A stretch of 64,000 bases of DNA from Chryseobacterium indologenes. GTDB taxonomy: Bacteria > Bacteroidota > Bacteroidia > Flavobacteriales > Weeksellaceae. The notes beneath the pieces are model-generated. The model was not told the origin of the DNA. It did not search any database and worked only from the letters and a program-made list of their open reading frames with translations. Below, one piece after another: positions 34,909-44,837 of the stretch. The stretch spans positions 4,836,001-4,900,000 of the forward strand of contig CP065590.1 of assembly GCA_016025055.1 (NCBI GenBank). The letters are read 5' to 3'. Position numbers and translations under genes: made by a program. Numbering within the stretch: the stretch's first letter is position 1; each line of letters opens with the position of its first letter.

Positions 34909-35301
34909 TTTTCTGATCGAAAACTTTACAATAAAATATCCTTTAAAGCTATCAATACACGAATAAAAAATATTCGTGTATTCGTGGCAAAATAAATTCT
35001 ACCTTCATAACAAGCGTAGTCTCAAGAAGGAATCTATGATTTTTAAACGTAAGTATTCAAAACTTTTGTGACTTTTTTGGGGAAAATTTTCATCCAAGAT
35101 CCCACAGATTCACACAGGTTTTAATGCATGCATAAAAAAATTCGTGTATGGATGCCGAAAAATGAATCATTTCCCTTTATTACGAAAAGAGTACACCTTT
35201 TACGGGTTTCCGTAATTTTTCTCTGTCAGTTGTTTGTAGTTTCGGACATTATAAAACATAGTGTTTTGACCAACTTTCATTCTAAAAACAACTGACCTAT
35301 T
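34909..35301. other. Intergenic spacer with a hairpin, no gene seen
   Basis: About 390 bases. An inverted repeat CACGAATA (34958-34965) / TATTCGTG (34971-34978) may end the acyltransferase transcript. Downstream are degenerate phrases of the form cacagattcacacagg, similar to text at 43455-43490, that look like a widespread intergenic repeat of this genome. No open frame of note. Confidence 0.5.
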
Positions 35302-36330
35302 ATGAATAAAAAAATAACCCCTGCAGATCTCTTTCTGGGAATTCTTGCATTACTTCTCATCAGCGTAAGCTTTTATCAGACATGGCTCGGGCTTCAGCAG
35401 ATTTTTGGCCCTGCATCATTCGTCATTGCTTTAGTTCTTTCATTACTCCTTCTGTTTCTTTGCTGGATGCTTAGAAATGCCAAGCTGGAAGGTAGACCTA
35501 CCGGAAGTCTGGTAGGAATTTATATTTTCATTGCTTCTTTTTGCTTCATTGCCAATTTTAACGCTCTGTATACAAGGTTTATGAGAACAGATATTTATAC
35601 CGATGAACTCAGAGACATCAATAAAAATTTTACAACACTGGAAAATGATGTGGAATCCAAATTAAGCTATAAATACAACAAAGTAACCACCCAAAATATT
35701 GAGATTAAAAAGAAGCAGCTCATGGAACAAATCAAAGACCCAGGCAACAAAGGAATCGGAACCCGTGCTCAGTCTTTGATCAGAGACATTGAGAAAATGA
35801 CCGGTCAGAAAGTGGATTTGCTGACTCCGGTAGGTAATGATTATGAAGATTTATCAGAAAGAATGGGACGCCAGATCGATAATATGATCTCTGATTTGTC
35901 TCCCGAAGAAAGAGCGTTAAAAACCGATATCAACAATGCATCTCTGAAATGGAATAAAAATATCCAGGATCTTCTTTTACTATCCAAGAAAGAAAAAGAT
36001 GAAATGTCCCAGGGTCTGATTGATGAATCATTAGCAGACTATAACAAGCTGGGGAGCAGAGCACAGACCGTTTTAGGAAATGAAAAACTTCATTTTGAGC
36101 CTGTAGTATCACAGACCCAACAGGTCGGGAAAATAGGTTTTGCTTTCGAACATGCCATCAAGAACTTCGGAATGTATCAATTTGTAGTGCTTGCAGGCTG
36201 CATCTTACTCGATTTTGTGATTGTCATTATCATATTATTGGTCACCACTCCGGGAGGATACAACAGAAATAGCGGAGGCAGTGTATTCAGCAATAAAAGA
36301 AGCGGTAAAACTATAATTCCCAACAACTAA
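35302..36330 (+). CDS. Membrane protein with cytoplasmic/periplasmic helical domain (GTPase operon, gene 1)
   Basis: 342 residues. Three hydrophobic segments near 8-30, 42-62 and 72-92. A long charged helical domain (about 95-285; DINKNFTTLENDVESK, ELRDINKNF) follows, then a final membrane helix near 295-320 and a short basic tail. No family recognised. First gene of a tight three-gene unit, only 3 bases before the P-loop gene. It may be the membrane base for the GTPase. Confidence 0.75.
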   Translation: MNKKITPADLFLGILALLLISVSFYQTWLGLQQIFGPASFVIALVLSLLLLFLCWMLRNAKLEGRPTGSLVGIYIFIASFCFIANFNALYTRFMRTDIYTDELRDINKNFTTLENDVESKLSYKYNKVTTQNIEIKKKQLMEQIKDPGNKGIGTRAQSLIRDIEKMTGQKVDLLTPVGNDYEDLSERMGRQIDNMISDLSPEERALKTDINNASLKWNKNIQDLLLLSKKEKDEMSQGLIDESLADYNKLGSRAQTVLGNEKLHFEPVVSQTQQVGKIGFAFEHAIKNFGMYQFVVLAGCILLDFVIVIIILLVTTPGGYNRNSGGSVFSNKRSGKTIIPNN

Positions 36331-36333
36331 ACC

Positions 36334-37266
36334 ATGGAAACTCAAGATCATTTAAAACCTCTGTCTTTTGACACCGAAACTGAAGAAGTATTAAAACCTC
36401 TTTCATTTGAATTTAAAAAAGATACTCCTGAGGATTTTGTCCCTATCGCAAAGACCATTTCCAACGATATAAAAAACAAAGAAAGCAATTTTGTTTTCTT
36501 CTTTGGAACAGCAGAATCAGGGAAATCGGTGATTCTTTCTTCGATGCTGTATTACCTCAGATCTTATGCAGGTGTTTTAAGGCCTAAACTAGGAACCCCA
36601 AATTCAAAAGAAGCTAATGTACTCCTCTCCGATTTTTTTGAGAATATACGTCAGGGGATCCTCCCCAACAGAACAACAAGAGATCAGGTAACCCGTCTGG
36701 ATCTGGTTTTTGAACCCAATAATAAGTCTAAAAAGGTGGTACCGATTGACCTGACTTTTTTGGAAACTTCCGGTGAAAATCATAATGATATCCGACGAGG
36801 AGGTAGCTATCACAGCAGTATAGAATCGTTTCTGAATGCCAATATTCCGCTTACTTTTATCATCGTTACAAGTTATGAATCTGCTTATAAAGATGATTCT
36901 CTGATTAATGAATTCCTCGATGAACTGGAAAGAAAAGGGAAAAATCTAAAATCCGTCAATGCGATACTGGTTGTTTCAAAATGGGATAAATCGGGAAGAA
37001 TGGATGTGGAAAGTGCTGAAGAACTCGACAACTTTATCTCAGAGCGACTTCCCATGACCTCACAGCGGATTGATACCTACGGATTGAGCAAAACCTACTA
37101 TACCATCGGAAGCCTTCAGAATGCCACCGGTCAGGAAAAAATTGACTTACTCAATCTCTCTACAGCAGAAGTCTTATCGAAATGGCTGTACAGAAGCATT
37201 ATAGGATACGATCTGGACTATGAAGGAACATTTTGGGAACGTTTAAAATTTAGTTTTACAAGTTAA
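36334..37266 (+). CDS. TRAFAC-like P-loop GTPase (GTPase operon, gene 2)
   Basis: 310 residues. P-loop GTAESGKS at 58-65 after a hydrophobic strand (FVFFF); a Walker B-like FLETSGEN that replaces the usual DxxG; and SKWD at 215-218 matching the guanine-specificity motif. The switch-like loop between has RNTTRDQVTRLDLVF. No membrane segment. It overlaps the next gene by one base (TAATG). Probably a regulatory GTPase at the membrane with its two neighbours. I cannot place it in a named family, and ATP use is not excluded. Confidence 0.75.
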   Translation: METQDHLKPLSFDTETEEVLKPLSFEFKKDTPEDFVPIAKTISNDIKNKESNFVFFFGTAESGKSVILSSMLYYLRSYAGVLRPKLGTPNSKEANVLLSDFFENIRQGILPNRTTRDQVTRLDLVFEPNNKSKKVVPIDLTFLETSGENHNDIRRGGSYHSSIESFLNANIPLTFIIVTSYESAYKDDSLINEFLDELERKGKNLKSVNAILVVSKWDKSGRMDVESAEELDNFISERLPMTSQRIDTYGLSKTYYTIGSLQNATGQEKIDLLNLSTAEVLSKWLYRSIIGYDLDYEGTFWERLKFSFTS

Positions 37267-38497
37267 TGAACACTACTTATTTTTTCTCTGCATTTGGCAC
37301 TTTTGGAAACCCGCACGGTTTCAGACAATCCTTTTTTTGGGTGGAAATAAAGCTATTGCGACAGAGATCCGGACTTATGATTTAAAAACAGATGCTATTA
37401 AGCTCTTTCCTCAAAGCAGTATTTATTCAATACGAAAAGATATTGCCGGTGGATGTAATCTGATCTCTTATTCGGTCTACAAATTTGCAAAAGAACAGAA
37501 TTCAGACAGAGGAGGAACATTTGTGGGTTCAAGTCTCCTTTTTATTGAGAAAACAGCTCCGGAAACTATTGTAATCAATACGCTGAATGATTTCCAACAT
37601 CATCTTGAAAAAAACAATCTCGCAGAGGGTGTGATTACCGTCAATCATTCAGATAATTTTTTGATCAGAAAACCTAAAGATTTTGATAAAATAGGATTTC
37701 ATATAAAAGAAACTGAGGACCTCAATTTCAGCCATTCAACTCAAAATTACCTGGTAGTTTATTGTGAAACAGATGCTGTAAAACTACAGCCCTTTTTTAA
37801 GAAAGCTATAGAGCTGTTGAATGTATATGATACCATCTATTTCACTCAAAGCCATGAAATAGCAGAATTTGTAAAACAAAAAGGAATTTTTAAAATTGTT
37901 GATGCATCCGGTTTTTATAAAGAAATTGAAAAGTTTCATGAAGAAAAACTTCAGGAAGTTCAAAACTCTGTTGCTGAGCTTGAAAGAGAAAAAGAGCGCT
38001 TAATCCATGAAAAAAAAGAAATTTTAACAAGTCTTACAAGACAGATTGAGCATAATGAGAGGAAACATAAGGAAAATGAGCTTAAAATAAAAGAATCCAG
38101 AAACGGACTTGAGGTCATCAGCAAAGAATACGATCAATATTCTGTACAAATTGAAGACATGATAAAAACACTTAAGATTGACGGCAAAGTAGAAGCTGCC
38201 AAAAAAAAGCATCATGAACATAAAAAAGTTTTTACCAATGGTATTAATCAATATAATAATATAGATTCTTTATATTCAGTATCTTCCTCAGATTTAAAAA
38301 CTGCAACGACAGGGGAAAGCAGACCTATGGGAAGTCTTGTTGAATTTAACTCGGGACATCGCAGAAGTGAAGAGAAAGAATTCAGATTGGATGTTTTTAA
38401 GGTTGCAACACTCCTATTATCCTTGGTATTGATTGGGATTGTAATTTTCTGCTTTATATATCTGGATTTAGAAAAAAAATGGGACTTTGGTATATAA
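37266..38497 (+). CDS. Tail-anchored coiled-coil partner (GTPase operon, gene 3; one frameshift)
   Basis: About 410 residues after correction. A globular N-terminal domain (about 1-215; MNTTYFFSAFGTFGNPHGFR, RGGTFVGSSLLF) precedes a strong coiled coil (about 220-330; VAELEREKERLIHEKKE). It ends in one membrane helix (VATLLLSLVLIGIVIFCFIY) with a short tail. The T-run at 37332-37338 is one base short, which hides the first 24 residues. The N-terminal domain recalls GTPase-associated (GAP1-N) domains of predicted conflict systems, but I cannot confirm that. Stop is followed by a short gap to convergent genes. Confidence 0.72.
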
Positions 38498-38583
38498 AAA
38501 GAAGCATAAGAAAGAACTATATTTAAGCATGAGATCTCTACAGTCTTATTTATATCCTTACAGGATGAAAGTAGTCCCCTGAA

Positions 38584-39714
38584 TTATAAATCAGTCCTTT
38601 TTTTCAACATCAGGAGTTTAGATTTAATTTTTGAGGAAGGCTTTTCGATAACAAATCTGAAAAATATACCACCTGCTATACATAGCAACAGGCACAGGAG
38701 AATGCATATGTTATCCGACGTTTCCATATTGAAATACTCAAGTACAGTTTGAGTCATATGAATAATACCTTTATGCGAAAGATACATCGCATACGACAAT
38801 GCAGCTAATTGTCCCGTTACATACGATTTTGACCTGGATAAAAAAGATGATTTTGAAATGGCAGCCAATACTATAATCCCATAACTTACGGCAACAGCAG
38901 TAAAACCAAATATGGATGCAGCTTCCGAAGCCTGATCATTACAAATCCAAAATGAAATCCCCAGCGACACCATCCCTATAACGAACAATAAATTGCCATA
39001 GGTATTGACCAGTTTTCTCAGTACTAATGAATATTGCATCAGATAACCGATCAAAACTCCTATTGCCAAACCATCGAGTCTCGTATGGGTAGAATAATAT
39101 ATTTTCATATACCACAAACGCCAGAATTCCATAGAGCCTTTTTCAAGACCGGTAATATGGGTGTTCCAAATAATAAATCTGGATATGATGGAAAAGGCAA
39201 TAACTGCCATGATTAAAATTCCGGGATACTTACACCAGCGTGTGGAGAGCACAACCAAAAGCAATAAGGGCAAAAAAAGATAAAACTGCTCCTCAATGCA
39301 TAGGGACCACGCATGAGAAAATGTTCCTTTGCTGATGACATCCAGACCATAATTCTGAGTAAAGGTCAGAAATTTCCATAATGGCGGCAAGGCTTCCCTT
39401 TCCCGGAAAAAGGGTGAGGAAAAGTATAACAAAAGCGTCAAAAGATAAGGAGGAACAATTCTGAAAAACCGTTTAATATAAAATGTTTTCAAACATATCG
39501 TATTTCTGTTCTCCATCTCTTTCAACAACTGGCTTGAAATCAGGAATCCGCTTAACACAAAAAAGAGGTCAACGCCCGTCCAGCCAAACTTTCCGATGCT
39601 GTCTATCCAGCCGGGATGCTTAAATGCCCGGTAATGATATAATAAAACCAATATAATGGCCATCGAACGCAGGTGGTCCAGCCCGTGAAATCTTTGAGAA
39701 TATTCTGTTGTCAT
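38584..39714 (-). CDS. OafA-like membrane O-acyltransferase
   Basis: 376 residues of the acyltransferase-3 family. The signature start HGLDHLRSMAIILVLLYHY carries the conserved Arg and His. FGWTGVDLFFVLSGFLIS and HAWSLCIEEQFYLFLPLL follow, and about ten membrane helices fill the rest. Such enzymes O-acetylate or acylate surface polysaccharides or lipids. No glycan genes adjoin it, so the substrate is open. Confidence 0.88.
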   Translation of the reverse strand: MTTEYSQRFHGLDHLRSMAIILVLLYHYRAFKHPGWIDSIGKFGWTGVDLFFVLSGFLISSQLLKEMENRNTICLKTFYIKRFFRIVPPYLLTLLLYFSSPFFREREALPPLWKFLTFTQNYGLDVISKGTFSHAWSLCIEEQFYLFLPLLLLVVLSTRWCKYPGILIMAVIAFSIISRFIIWNTHITGLEKGSMEFWRLWYMKIYYSTHTRLDGLAIGVLIGYLMQYSLVLRKLVNTYGNLLFVIGMVSLGISFWICNDQASEAASIFGFTAVAVSYGIIVLAAISKSSFLSRSKSYVTGQLAALSYAMYLSHKGIIHMTQTVLEYFNMETSDNICILLCLLLCIAGGIFFRFVIEKPSSKIKSKLLMLKKRTDL

Positions 39715-39899
39715 ATTTTTTCTGCAAATCTTGTTAAATTCCCAGTGCTGTTACAACTTAGTATCCGGAAAGCAGCCGTTTGAGTGTAAACAGCTCAAGG
39801 AACTGTCTACAGGCTAATTACTGTAGTTCACCCCTATTTGGGGGGCATTTGCATTCCCTCACCCGATTATCGCTGAAGTTTTTTATATTTTTGAATATC

Positions 39900-40961
39900 A
39901 TGAAAAGAAAAGCAGAACCTCATATCAGACAGCATATCTATTTCCAGCTATTCTTCTGGACTGCTTTATTTTTGTTTGGAACGGCAAAAACATATGGGGA
40001 ATATGATGCGGGATTTTTTAAAGAATCTGTTATCTACAACTTCTGCCACTGGATTTTCCAGATTATAGGAGCCAACTTTATCTATTATGTTTTGATTCAT
40101 CGTTTTTTTGACAGAAAAAAATATATTGGGTTCCTGCTGGGGCTGTTCGTCAGCATTTATAGTATTTCCGTGATCAACAGGCTTTTTATTGTATATGCAG
40201 CTGAACCGCTTTTCATCAGTGAGACTAAAGACAGTATCATCAGTATTTTTACCGATATCAGGTACCTGCTTTTTCATTATTCTTTTCCTATTGTAAGCGG
40301 ATCTTTTATTTTCATTTCCATCATGTTTGTCATCAGATATAAAGAGGAAAAAGAAAATACGGCCAAGCTTCAGAAAGAAAAATCAGAGCTGGAACTGCAA
40401 TCTCTTAAGTCTCAGCTTCATCCTCATTTTCTGTTTAATACCCTGAATAATATTTATTCCCTATCGGTAAGTAATTCCGACAAAACTTCCCGGTCTATAA
40501 GCCAGCTTTCTGACATTTTAGATTATATTTTACACAAAGGACAGCAGAAGTGGGTTTCTATAGCTGAAGAATTAGCTGTTATTGATGATTATATAGCCCT
40601 GGAAAGCCTTCGGTATAGGGATGAAAGATTAAAAGTAAACAAAAAGATCATTTTACATTCTTCCACTCTCATTCCACCATTATTATACCTTACCCTGGTT
40701 GAAAATGCCTTCAAACACGGAGCCGGTAAAAACGCAGGCCATACGGAAATACATATTGAAGCAGAAACGGATCAAAAGCAATCTGTCTTCAGAATTACCA
40801 ATACCTACAACAGCACTCAGCCAAATAATGAAAAAGGAATAGGATTACAAAATGTAAAAAAGCAACTGCAACATCACTACCGTGAAAATTTTTCCTACAA
40901 GATCTCACGGGAAAACAATATTTTTACGATTGAAATCATTACCCCTTCCACCTATGATTAA
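39900..40961 (+). CDS. LytS-type sensor histidine kinase
   Basis: About 353 residues from the ATG at 39900. Four hydrophobic segments in the first 150 residues, a coiled linker (EEKENTAKLQKEKSELELQ), then the His_kinase domain with LKSQLHPHFLFNTLNNIYS (phospho-His) and an ATP-binding part with LVENAFKHGAG and GIGLQNVKKQL. A TATTTTTG sequence at 39886-39893 lies only 6 bases before this start, so if it is a promoter the mRNA would be nearly leaderless. Overlaps its response regulator by 8 bases. Confidence 0.88.
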   Translation: MKRKAEPHIRQHIYFQLFFWTALFLFGTAKTYGEYDAGFFKESVIYNFCHWIFQIIGANFIYYVLIHRFFDRKKYIGFLLGLFVSIYSISVINRLFIVYAAEPLFISETKDSIISIFTDIRYLLFHYSFPIVSGSFIFISIMFVIRYKEEKENTAKLQKEKSELELQSLKSQLHPHFLFNTLNNIYSLSVSNSDKTSRSISQLSDILDYILHKGQQKWVSIAEELAVIDDYIALESLRYRDERLKVNKKIILHSSTLIPPLLYLTLVENAFKHGAGKNAGHTEIHIEAETDQKQSVFRITNTYNSTQPNNEKGIGLQNVKKQLQHHYRENFSYKISRENNIFTIEIITPSTYD

Positions 40962-41649
40962 TTGTCTCATTGTAGATGACGAGCCTCTGGCGGCTGACCT
41001 ATTGGAGAATCATATCTCCAAAATAAACCATTTAAAACTGGCCGGAAAAGCTGAAAATGCGATGGATGCCTATGCAATACTCCAGAACCAGGCGATCGAC
41101 CTGATGTTCCTCGATATTCATATGCCAGATTTAAACGGAATTGATTTTTTAAAATCATTATCCCGGAAACCGAAAACCATATTTACAACCGCGTACCGTG
41201 ATTTTGCGGTTGAAGGTTTTGAACTGGAAGCGGTAGATTATCTCCTGAAACCAATTACTTTTGAACGTTTTTTTAAAGCAGTGGAACGTGTACTGAGAAA
41301 TACAACCCATCCGTCGGAAAGTTTTATCATCATCAGAACCGAGGGAATGCAGCGAAAGGTTTCTCTTGCAGAAATTGTTTATATCGAAAGCCAGGGTAAT
41401 GATATTAAGTTAACTTTATCGGGAGGAGAGCATTTCATTTCAAAGAGTAAAATCGCTGATCTGGAGTCTGCATTATCTTCCAAAGGTTTTATCAGAATTC
41501 ACAGATCTTTTATCATCAATACTCAATATGTTACCGCCTTTACTAGTCATGAAATCCATCTCGGCATTCATCATATTCCTGTGGGAAGAAGTTATAAGCA
41601 GGAGGCTGAAACATTCACCTCCGCTATTTCGAAAAACAGAGTATTGTAA
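40954..41649 (+). CDS. LytTR-family response regulator
   Basis: 231 residues, starting MINCLIVDDEPLAADLLE. Receiver domain with acidic pair DDE and phospho-Asp in LMFLDIHMPD, then a LytTR DNA-binding domain (KVSLAEIVYIESQGND, FIRIHRSFIIN, HIPVGRSYK). The partner of the kinase it overlaps, as in LytS/LytR pairs. Targets unknown. Confidence 0.9.
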   Translation: MINCLIVDDEPLAADLLENHISKINHLKLAGKAENAMDAYAILQNQAIDLMFLDIHMPDLNGIDFLKSLSRKPKTIFTTAYRDFAVEGFELEAVDYLLKPITFERFFKAVERVLRNTTHPSESFIIIRTEGMQRKVSLAEIVYIESQGNDIKLTLSGGEHFISKSKIADLESALSSKGFIRIHRSFIINTQYVTAFTSHEIHLGIHHIPVGRSYKQEAETFTSAISKNRVL

Positions 41650-41853
41650 ATTTTTTTTGAATTTTCTAAATTAAACCTTATAATATTTTAATTTTTAAGA
41701 CATTACATCATACTTCTCTGTTCAGAAAAATATTTTGCTTAAAAAGCTTAGTATTTATGAAAATTAATAAACAGGTGATTTACATTCTATTGTCTGTTTA
41801 ACGGAGGTCTTATCGTCGGCAAGTCATTTCTTACCAATATTAAAAAAAAGTAT

Positions 41854-41861
41854 TACTTTTG
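41854..41861 (+). promoter_or_regulatory. Candidate flavobacterial -7 element
   Basis: TACTTTTG matches the Bacteroidota -7 consensus TAnnTTTG, 72 bases before the secreted-protein start. No good -33 TTG at the usual spacing, so weak. Confidence 0.35.
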
Positions 41862-41932
41862 TTTAAACGAATGAAATTGCTTTTGGGCTTTTTTATGAGT
41901 GTACCAATTTATAAAACATTAAAATTCATTCC

Positions 41933-42487
41933 ATGAGAAAGATAATTCTACTTCTTACATGTATGTTCGGTATTTCTGTTTTCTCACAGATTAAAGTGTT
42001 GAAAAATGAAAGTCTGGTTGAAATTGGTAAAGATAATTCCGTAGGTTTATACAAAAAAGAAGATAAATATACCGTCAATTATCAGGATCTGAACACCAGT
42101 AATCTGAATACCATCAGAGCTTTTTCGTTTCAAAACCTGAATGGAGATGTAGCCGGTTTGTACAAACTTATTTTAGAAGGCTTTGTATCGCTTCCCGGTG
42201 AAAATGTTATTTTAGAACTTCCTAATGATATTATCGAACTTCATTATGAGAGAAACTATGGCCAGCCAACCGTACAGTTTATCCAATACATCAATAAAAA
42301 CCGAAAGTATGTAGGTAAATCACAGTTTCTGACACAAAAGCAAGTGGAAAAAATCTTTGGCAGAACCAATGGGAAGTATGCCATGTATGATAAACCTGCT
42401 GCTGCCCACAACTCCGGTAAAGGTGTTAATACCGCTTCTACCTCAGCTCCGGCATCCGGCGGAGGCAGCAAAAAATCAAGAAAATAA
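41933..42487 (+). CDS. Exported protein of unknown function
   Basis: 184 residues. Signal peptide MRKIILLLTCMFGISVFSQ. The body is beta-rich (VGLYKKEDKYTVNYQDL, FISLPGENVILELP-like text). The end is a low-complexity Ala/Gly/Ser stretch and a Lys-rich tail (GGGSKKSRK). Monocistronic with terminator. Family not recognised. Confidence 0.7.
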   Translation: MRKIILLLTCMFGISVFSQIKVLKNESLVEIGKDNSVGLYKKEDKYTVNYQDLNTSNLNTIRAFSFQNLNGDVAGLYKLILEGFVSLPGENVILELPNDIIELHYERNYGQPTVQFIQYINKNRKYVGKSQFLTQKQVEKIFGRTNGKYAMYDKPAAAHNSGKGVNTASTSAPASGGGSKKSRK

Positions 42488-42507
42488 TTATAATTTATAA
42501 ATATTGT

Positions 42508-42538
42508 AAAACTCATTCTACGGGATGAGTTTTTTTAT
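42508..42538 (+). terminator. Rho-independent terminator
   Basis: Stem AAACTCAT / ATGAGTTT with a loop of about eight bases and a T-run, after the exported protein. Confidence 0.75.
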
Positions 42539-42540
42539 TT

Positions 42541-42548
42541 TATTTTTG
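42541..42548 (+). promoter_or_regulatory. Candidate flavobacterial -7 element for the ABC gene
   Basis: TATTTTTG fits TAnnTTTG, 19 bases before the ABC ATPase start and just past the upstream terminator. The -33 box is not clear. Confidence 0.4.
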
Positions 42549-42567
42549 CAAAAAGACAGTAAACATT

Positions 42568-43272
42568 ATGCCGCTTCAGATCATCAATTTGACCAAAAAA
42601 TTCGGAGAGCAAACCGCCCTTAACAATATCAATATTTCGATTGACAAAAATGAAATCATCGGCTTGCTGGGCCCGAACGGTGCCGGAAAATCAACGTTGA
42701 TGAAATCTATTGTCGGGGCACTGAAAATTGATCAGGGCGAAATTGTATTTAACGGGATGAATATTTCCGACCATGAGATTGAAAGCAAGAAAAAAATAGG
42801 CTTCCTTCCGGAAAACAATCCGCTTTATCTGGAAATGTATGTGAAGGAGTATCTTCACTTTGTCGCCAATATCCACAAAATCCCTGAATCAAGAGTTGAC
42901 GAAGTGATCGAATTGGTAGGAATTAGTCCTGAAAAGTCTAAGAAAATCTCCCAACTTTCGAAAGGTTATAAACAGCGTGTAGGACTGGCCCAAGCCATCA
43001 TCCATCAGCCCGATCTACTGATCCTGGATGAACCCACCAACGGATTGGATCCGAACCAAATTATAGAAATCCGAAATGTGGTAAAAGAGATCGGACAACA
43101 AAAGACCGTTTTGCTTTCCACTCATATTATGCAGGAGGTAGAAGCATTATGCTCAAGAGTGATTCTTATTCACCAGGGGAATATCCTTCAGGACTGCCCT
43201 ATCGATGAATTTAAGGGAAGGTTTGGTAGCCTGGAAGAAGCTTTTGCCGATTATACTGCAGTTTCAAAGTAA
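42568..43272 (+). CDS. ABC transporter ATP-binding protein, GldA-like
   Basis: 234 residues. Walker A GPNGAGKST, Q-loop region FLPENNPLYLEMYVKEYL, signature LSKGYKQRVGLAQA (atypical LSKGY instead of LSGGQ), Walker B LLILDEPTNGLD and switch His in LSTHIMQEVE. The PENNPLYLEMYVKEYL region closely recalls the gliding-motility ATPase GldA. No permease gene is adjacent, which is also common for gldA. It is somewhat short for GldA as I recall that family, so I leave the name open. Confidence 0.8.
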   Translation: MPLQIINLTKKFGEQTALNNINISIDKNEIIGLLGPNGAGKSTLMKSIVGALKIDQGEIVFNGMNISDHEIESKKKIGFLPENNPLYLEMYVKEYLHFVANIHKIPESRVDEVIELVGISPEKSKKISQLSKGYKQRVGLAQAIIHQPDLLILDEPTNGLDPNQIIEIRNVVKEIGQQKTVLLSTHIMQEVEALCSRVILIHQGNILQDCPIDEFKGRFGSLEEAFADYTAVSK

Positions 43273-43551
43273 AACAACTTCTTTAAAAAATATTTTCTTT
43301 TAATTTTTTAAACCACACAAAAGTTTTTTGAACACTTAAGTTTTTTAAGTGACAAACTTTATGGTTAAAAAGTGCACAGAAGGCTTGAAATCTCTGATTT
43401 TCTTACAGTAAACTTACTTATGAAGAAGTCTAAGTGAACTGCAATGTTATAAAAATCTGAGCAATCTGTAAAATCTGCGGGAAAAAACAAACCATCTACA
43501 ATGGCTTCATATTTGATGGAATCTAAACTGTTAACCAATAACCAACATCAT

Positions 43552-43992
43552 ATGATAAAGCATCTTTTATTAGGAGCTTTTTGTTTAGCTCAGTTTTCTT
43601 TTACCTATGCTAAAGAGACTCCGAATGATTCAAAACTGCACAGCACATTCTCTTATTCTGCTTCCCAGCAAGCACCTAAGACTGTCATTATTAAAACGAA
43701 GAAGTTTAAAATAAGAATTGACAAACAGCCCAATGGTAAATACCTGTATCAGTCATGGAATGCCAATGCAAAAATCACGGCAAAACCAAGTATGATCATC
43801 AGTGACGGCGAACTGGTTCCTGACGGTACAGGAGGTAATTATTATATCCAGTTTAATAACGACGGTTATACTTATCAGGTTTGGAGAAATTATCTTACAG
43901 ATTCTGCTAAAAAAGCCCCGTACACTCTGGTCGTCAATAACCAGAATGATCAGGAAGTTGTACGCCAGGACGGAATTGTGGTGAAAAACTAG
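43552..43992 (+). CDS. Small exported protein
   Basis: About 146 residues from the ATG at 43552, which gives a clean signal peptide (MIKHLLLGAFCLAQFSFTYA); an upstream in-frame ATG at 43501 would bury it. The mature part is beta-rich (TVIIKTKKFKIRIDKQ, NYYIQFNNDGYTYQVW). No family recognised. The stop lies in the 14-base palindrome AACTAGTACTAGTT. Confidence 0.7.
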   Translation: MIKHLLLGAFCLAQFSFTYAKETPNDSKLHSTFSYSASQQAPKTVIIKTKKFKIRIDKQPNGKYLYQSWNANAKITAKPSMIISDGELVPDGTGGNYYIQFNNDGYTYQVWRNYLTDSAKKAPYTLVVNNQNDQEVVRQDGIVVKN

Positions 43993-44009
43993 TACTAGTT
44001 ATAAAAAGT

Positions 44010-44040
44010 AAAATCCTGTATTCATACAGGATTTTTTTAT
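44010..44040. terminator. Bidirectional terminator between convergent genes
   Basis: Stem AAATCCTGTA / TACAGGATTT with loop TTCA and seven T. Lies between the exported protein and the reverse-strand patatin-like gene, overlapping the latter's last bases. Confidence 0.8.
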
Positions 44041-44837
44041 GTTCCGGATGGTTTCAATTCGGTGATGAAATTGCTGGTCTCATAGCTCTCCTTTGCGGCT
44101 TCATACCCGATATTAAAAATCTCTTCCAGCCTGCCCTTGCGGCGTTCAAAAGCCCCATATCCCGATAATTTCTGGGAAGAAATAAACCAGTCACAATACT
44201 CAAATTTTATTTTTTCAATTCTGTAAGACAACAGGTCGTAAGAGCGGGAAACAATCGCTTTGATTGAATTCAGATCTTCAATTTTGGCTTCAGTAGGTGG
44301 TGAAACAAATACTCCGATAAGTTTATCACAGTCATTACGGATAATATCCGCCGGAAAATTGTTCAGAACACCTCCGTCACAATACATCTGTTCCTCTATA
44401 AAATATGGGGTTGTAATGCCCGGAATAGAGCATGATGCAATAATGGCATCGACAATTTCAAAGTCTTTGTCAAAAATTTTCTGCGTCCCGGAAACTAATT
44501 CTGTAGCTACGATTTTAACTTCAATATCCAGATCTCCCAGCTTCATTTCATGAAAAATTGGCTTAAGATAATTTCTGAAAATAATTGAAGATACCAATCC
44601 CGGCTGATTAAAAGTAAAATGCTTCCAGTTGAAAAAGTAAACAGAATTAAAAAATTCCAGAATCTCTTCCGGTGTTTTACCAACCGCATGCAGGCAGCCA
44701 ACAATAGATCCGGCACTACAGCACGAAAGAATATCTATTTTGATATTTTTCTCTTTTAAGAATTTTAATACCCCCGCATGAGCGATGCCTTTGGTACCGC
44801 CGCCTGATAAAACAAGTCCTACTTTCTCAAAATTCAT
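44037..44837 (-). CDS. Patatin-like phospholipase family protein
   Basis: About 266 residues from the Met at 44837 (MNFEKVGLVLSGGGTKG); a start 21 bases earlier is possible. The oxyanion loop GGGTKG and the dyad Asp in YCDGGVLNNFP are present. The nucleophile elbow reads CCSAG rather than the usual GxSxG, with Cys in place of the first Gly. Similar to RssA/YchK-type bacterial patatins acting on phospholipids. Activity is likely but the elbow change is unusual. Confidence 0.85.
   Translation of the reverse strand: MNFEKVGLVLSGGGTKGIAHAGVLKFLKEKNIKIDILSCCSAGSIVGCLHAVGKTPEEILEFFNSVYFFNWKHFTFNQPGLVSSIIFRNYLKPIFHEMKLGDLDIEVKIVATELVSGTQKIFDKDFEIVDAIIASCSIPGITTPYFIEEQMYCDGGVLNNFPADIIRNDCDKLIGVFVSPPTEAKIEDLNSIKAIVSRSYDLLSYRIEKIKFEYCDWFISSQKLSGYGAFERRKGRLEEIFNIGYEAAKESYETSNFITELKPSGT

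Noticed and set aside
31064..38497. Nearby GTPase triad as part of a type VI secretion system with Tae4
   Set aside because: None of the three genes resembles a known type VI component and they are separated from the effector by unrelated genes on the other strand.
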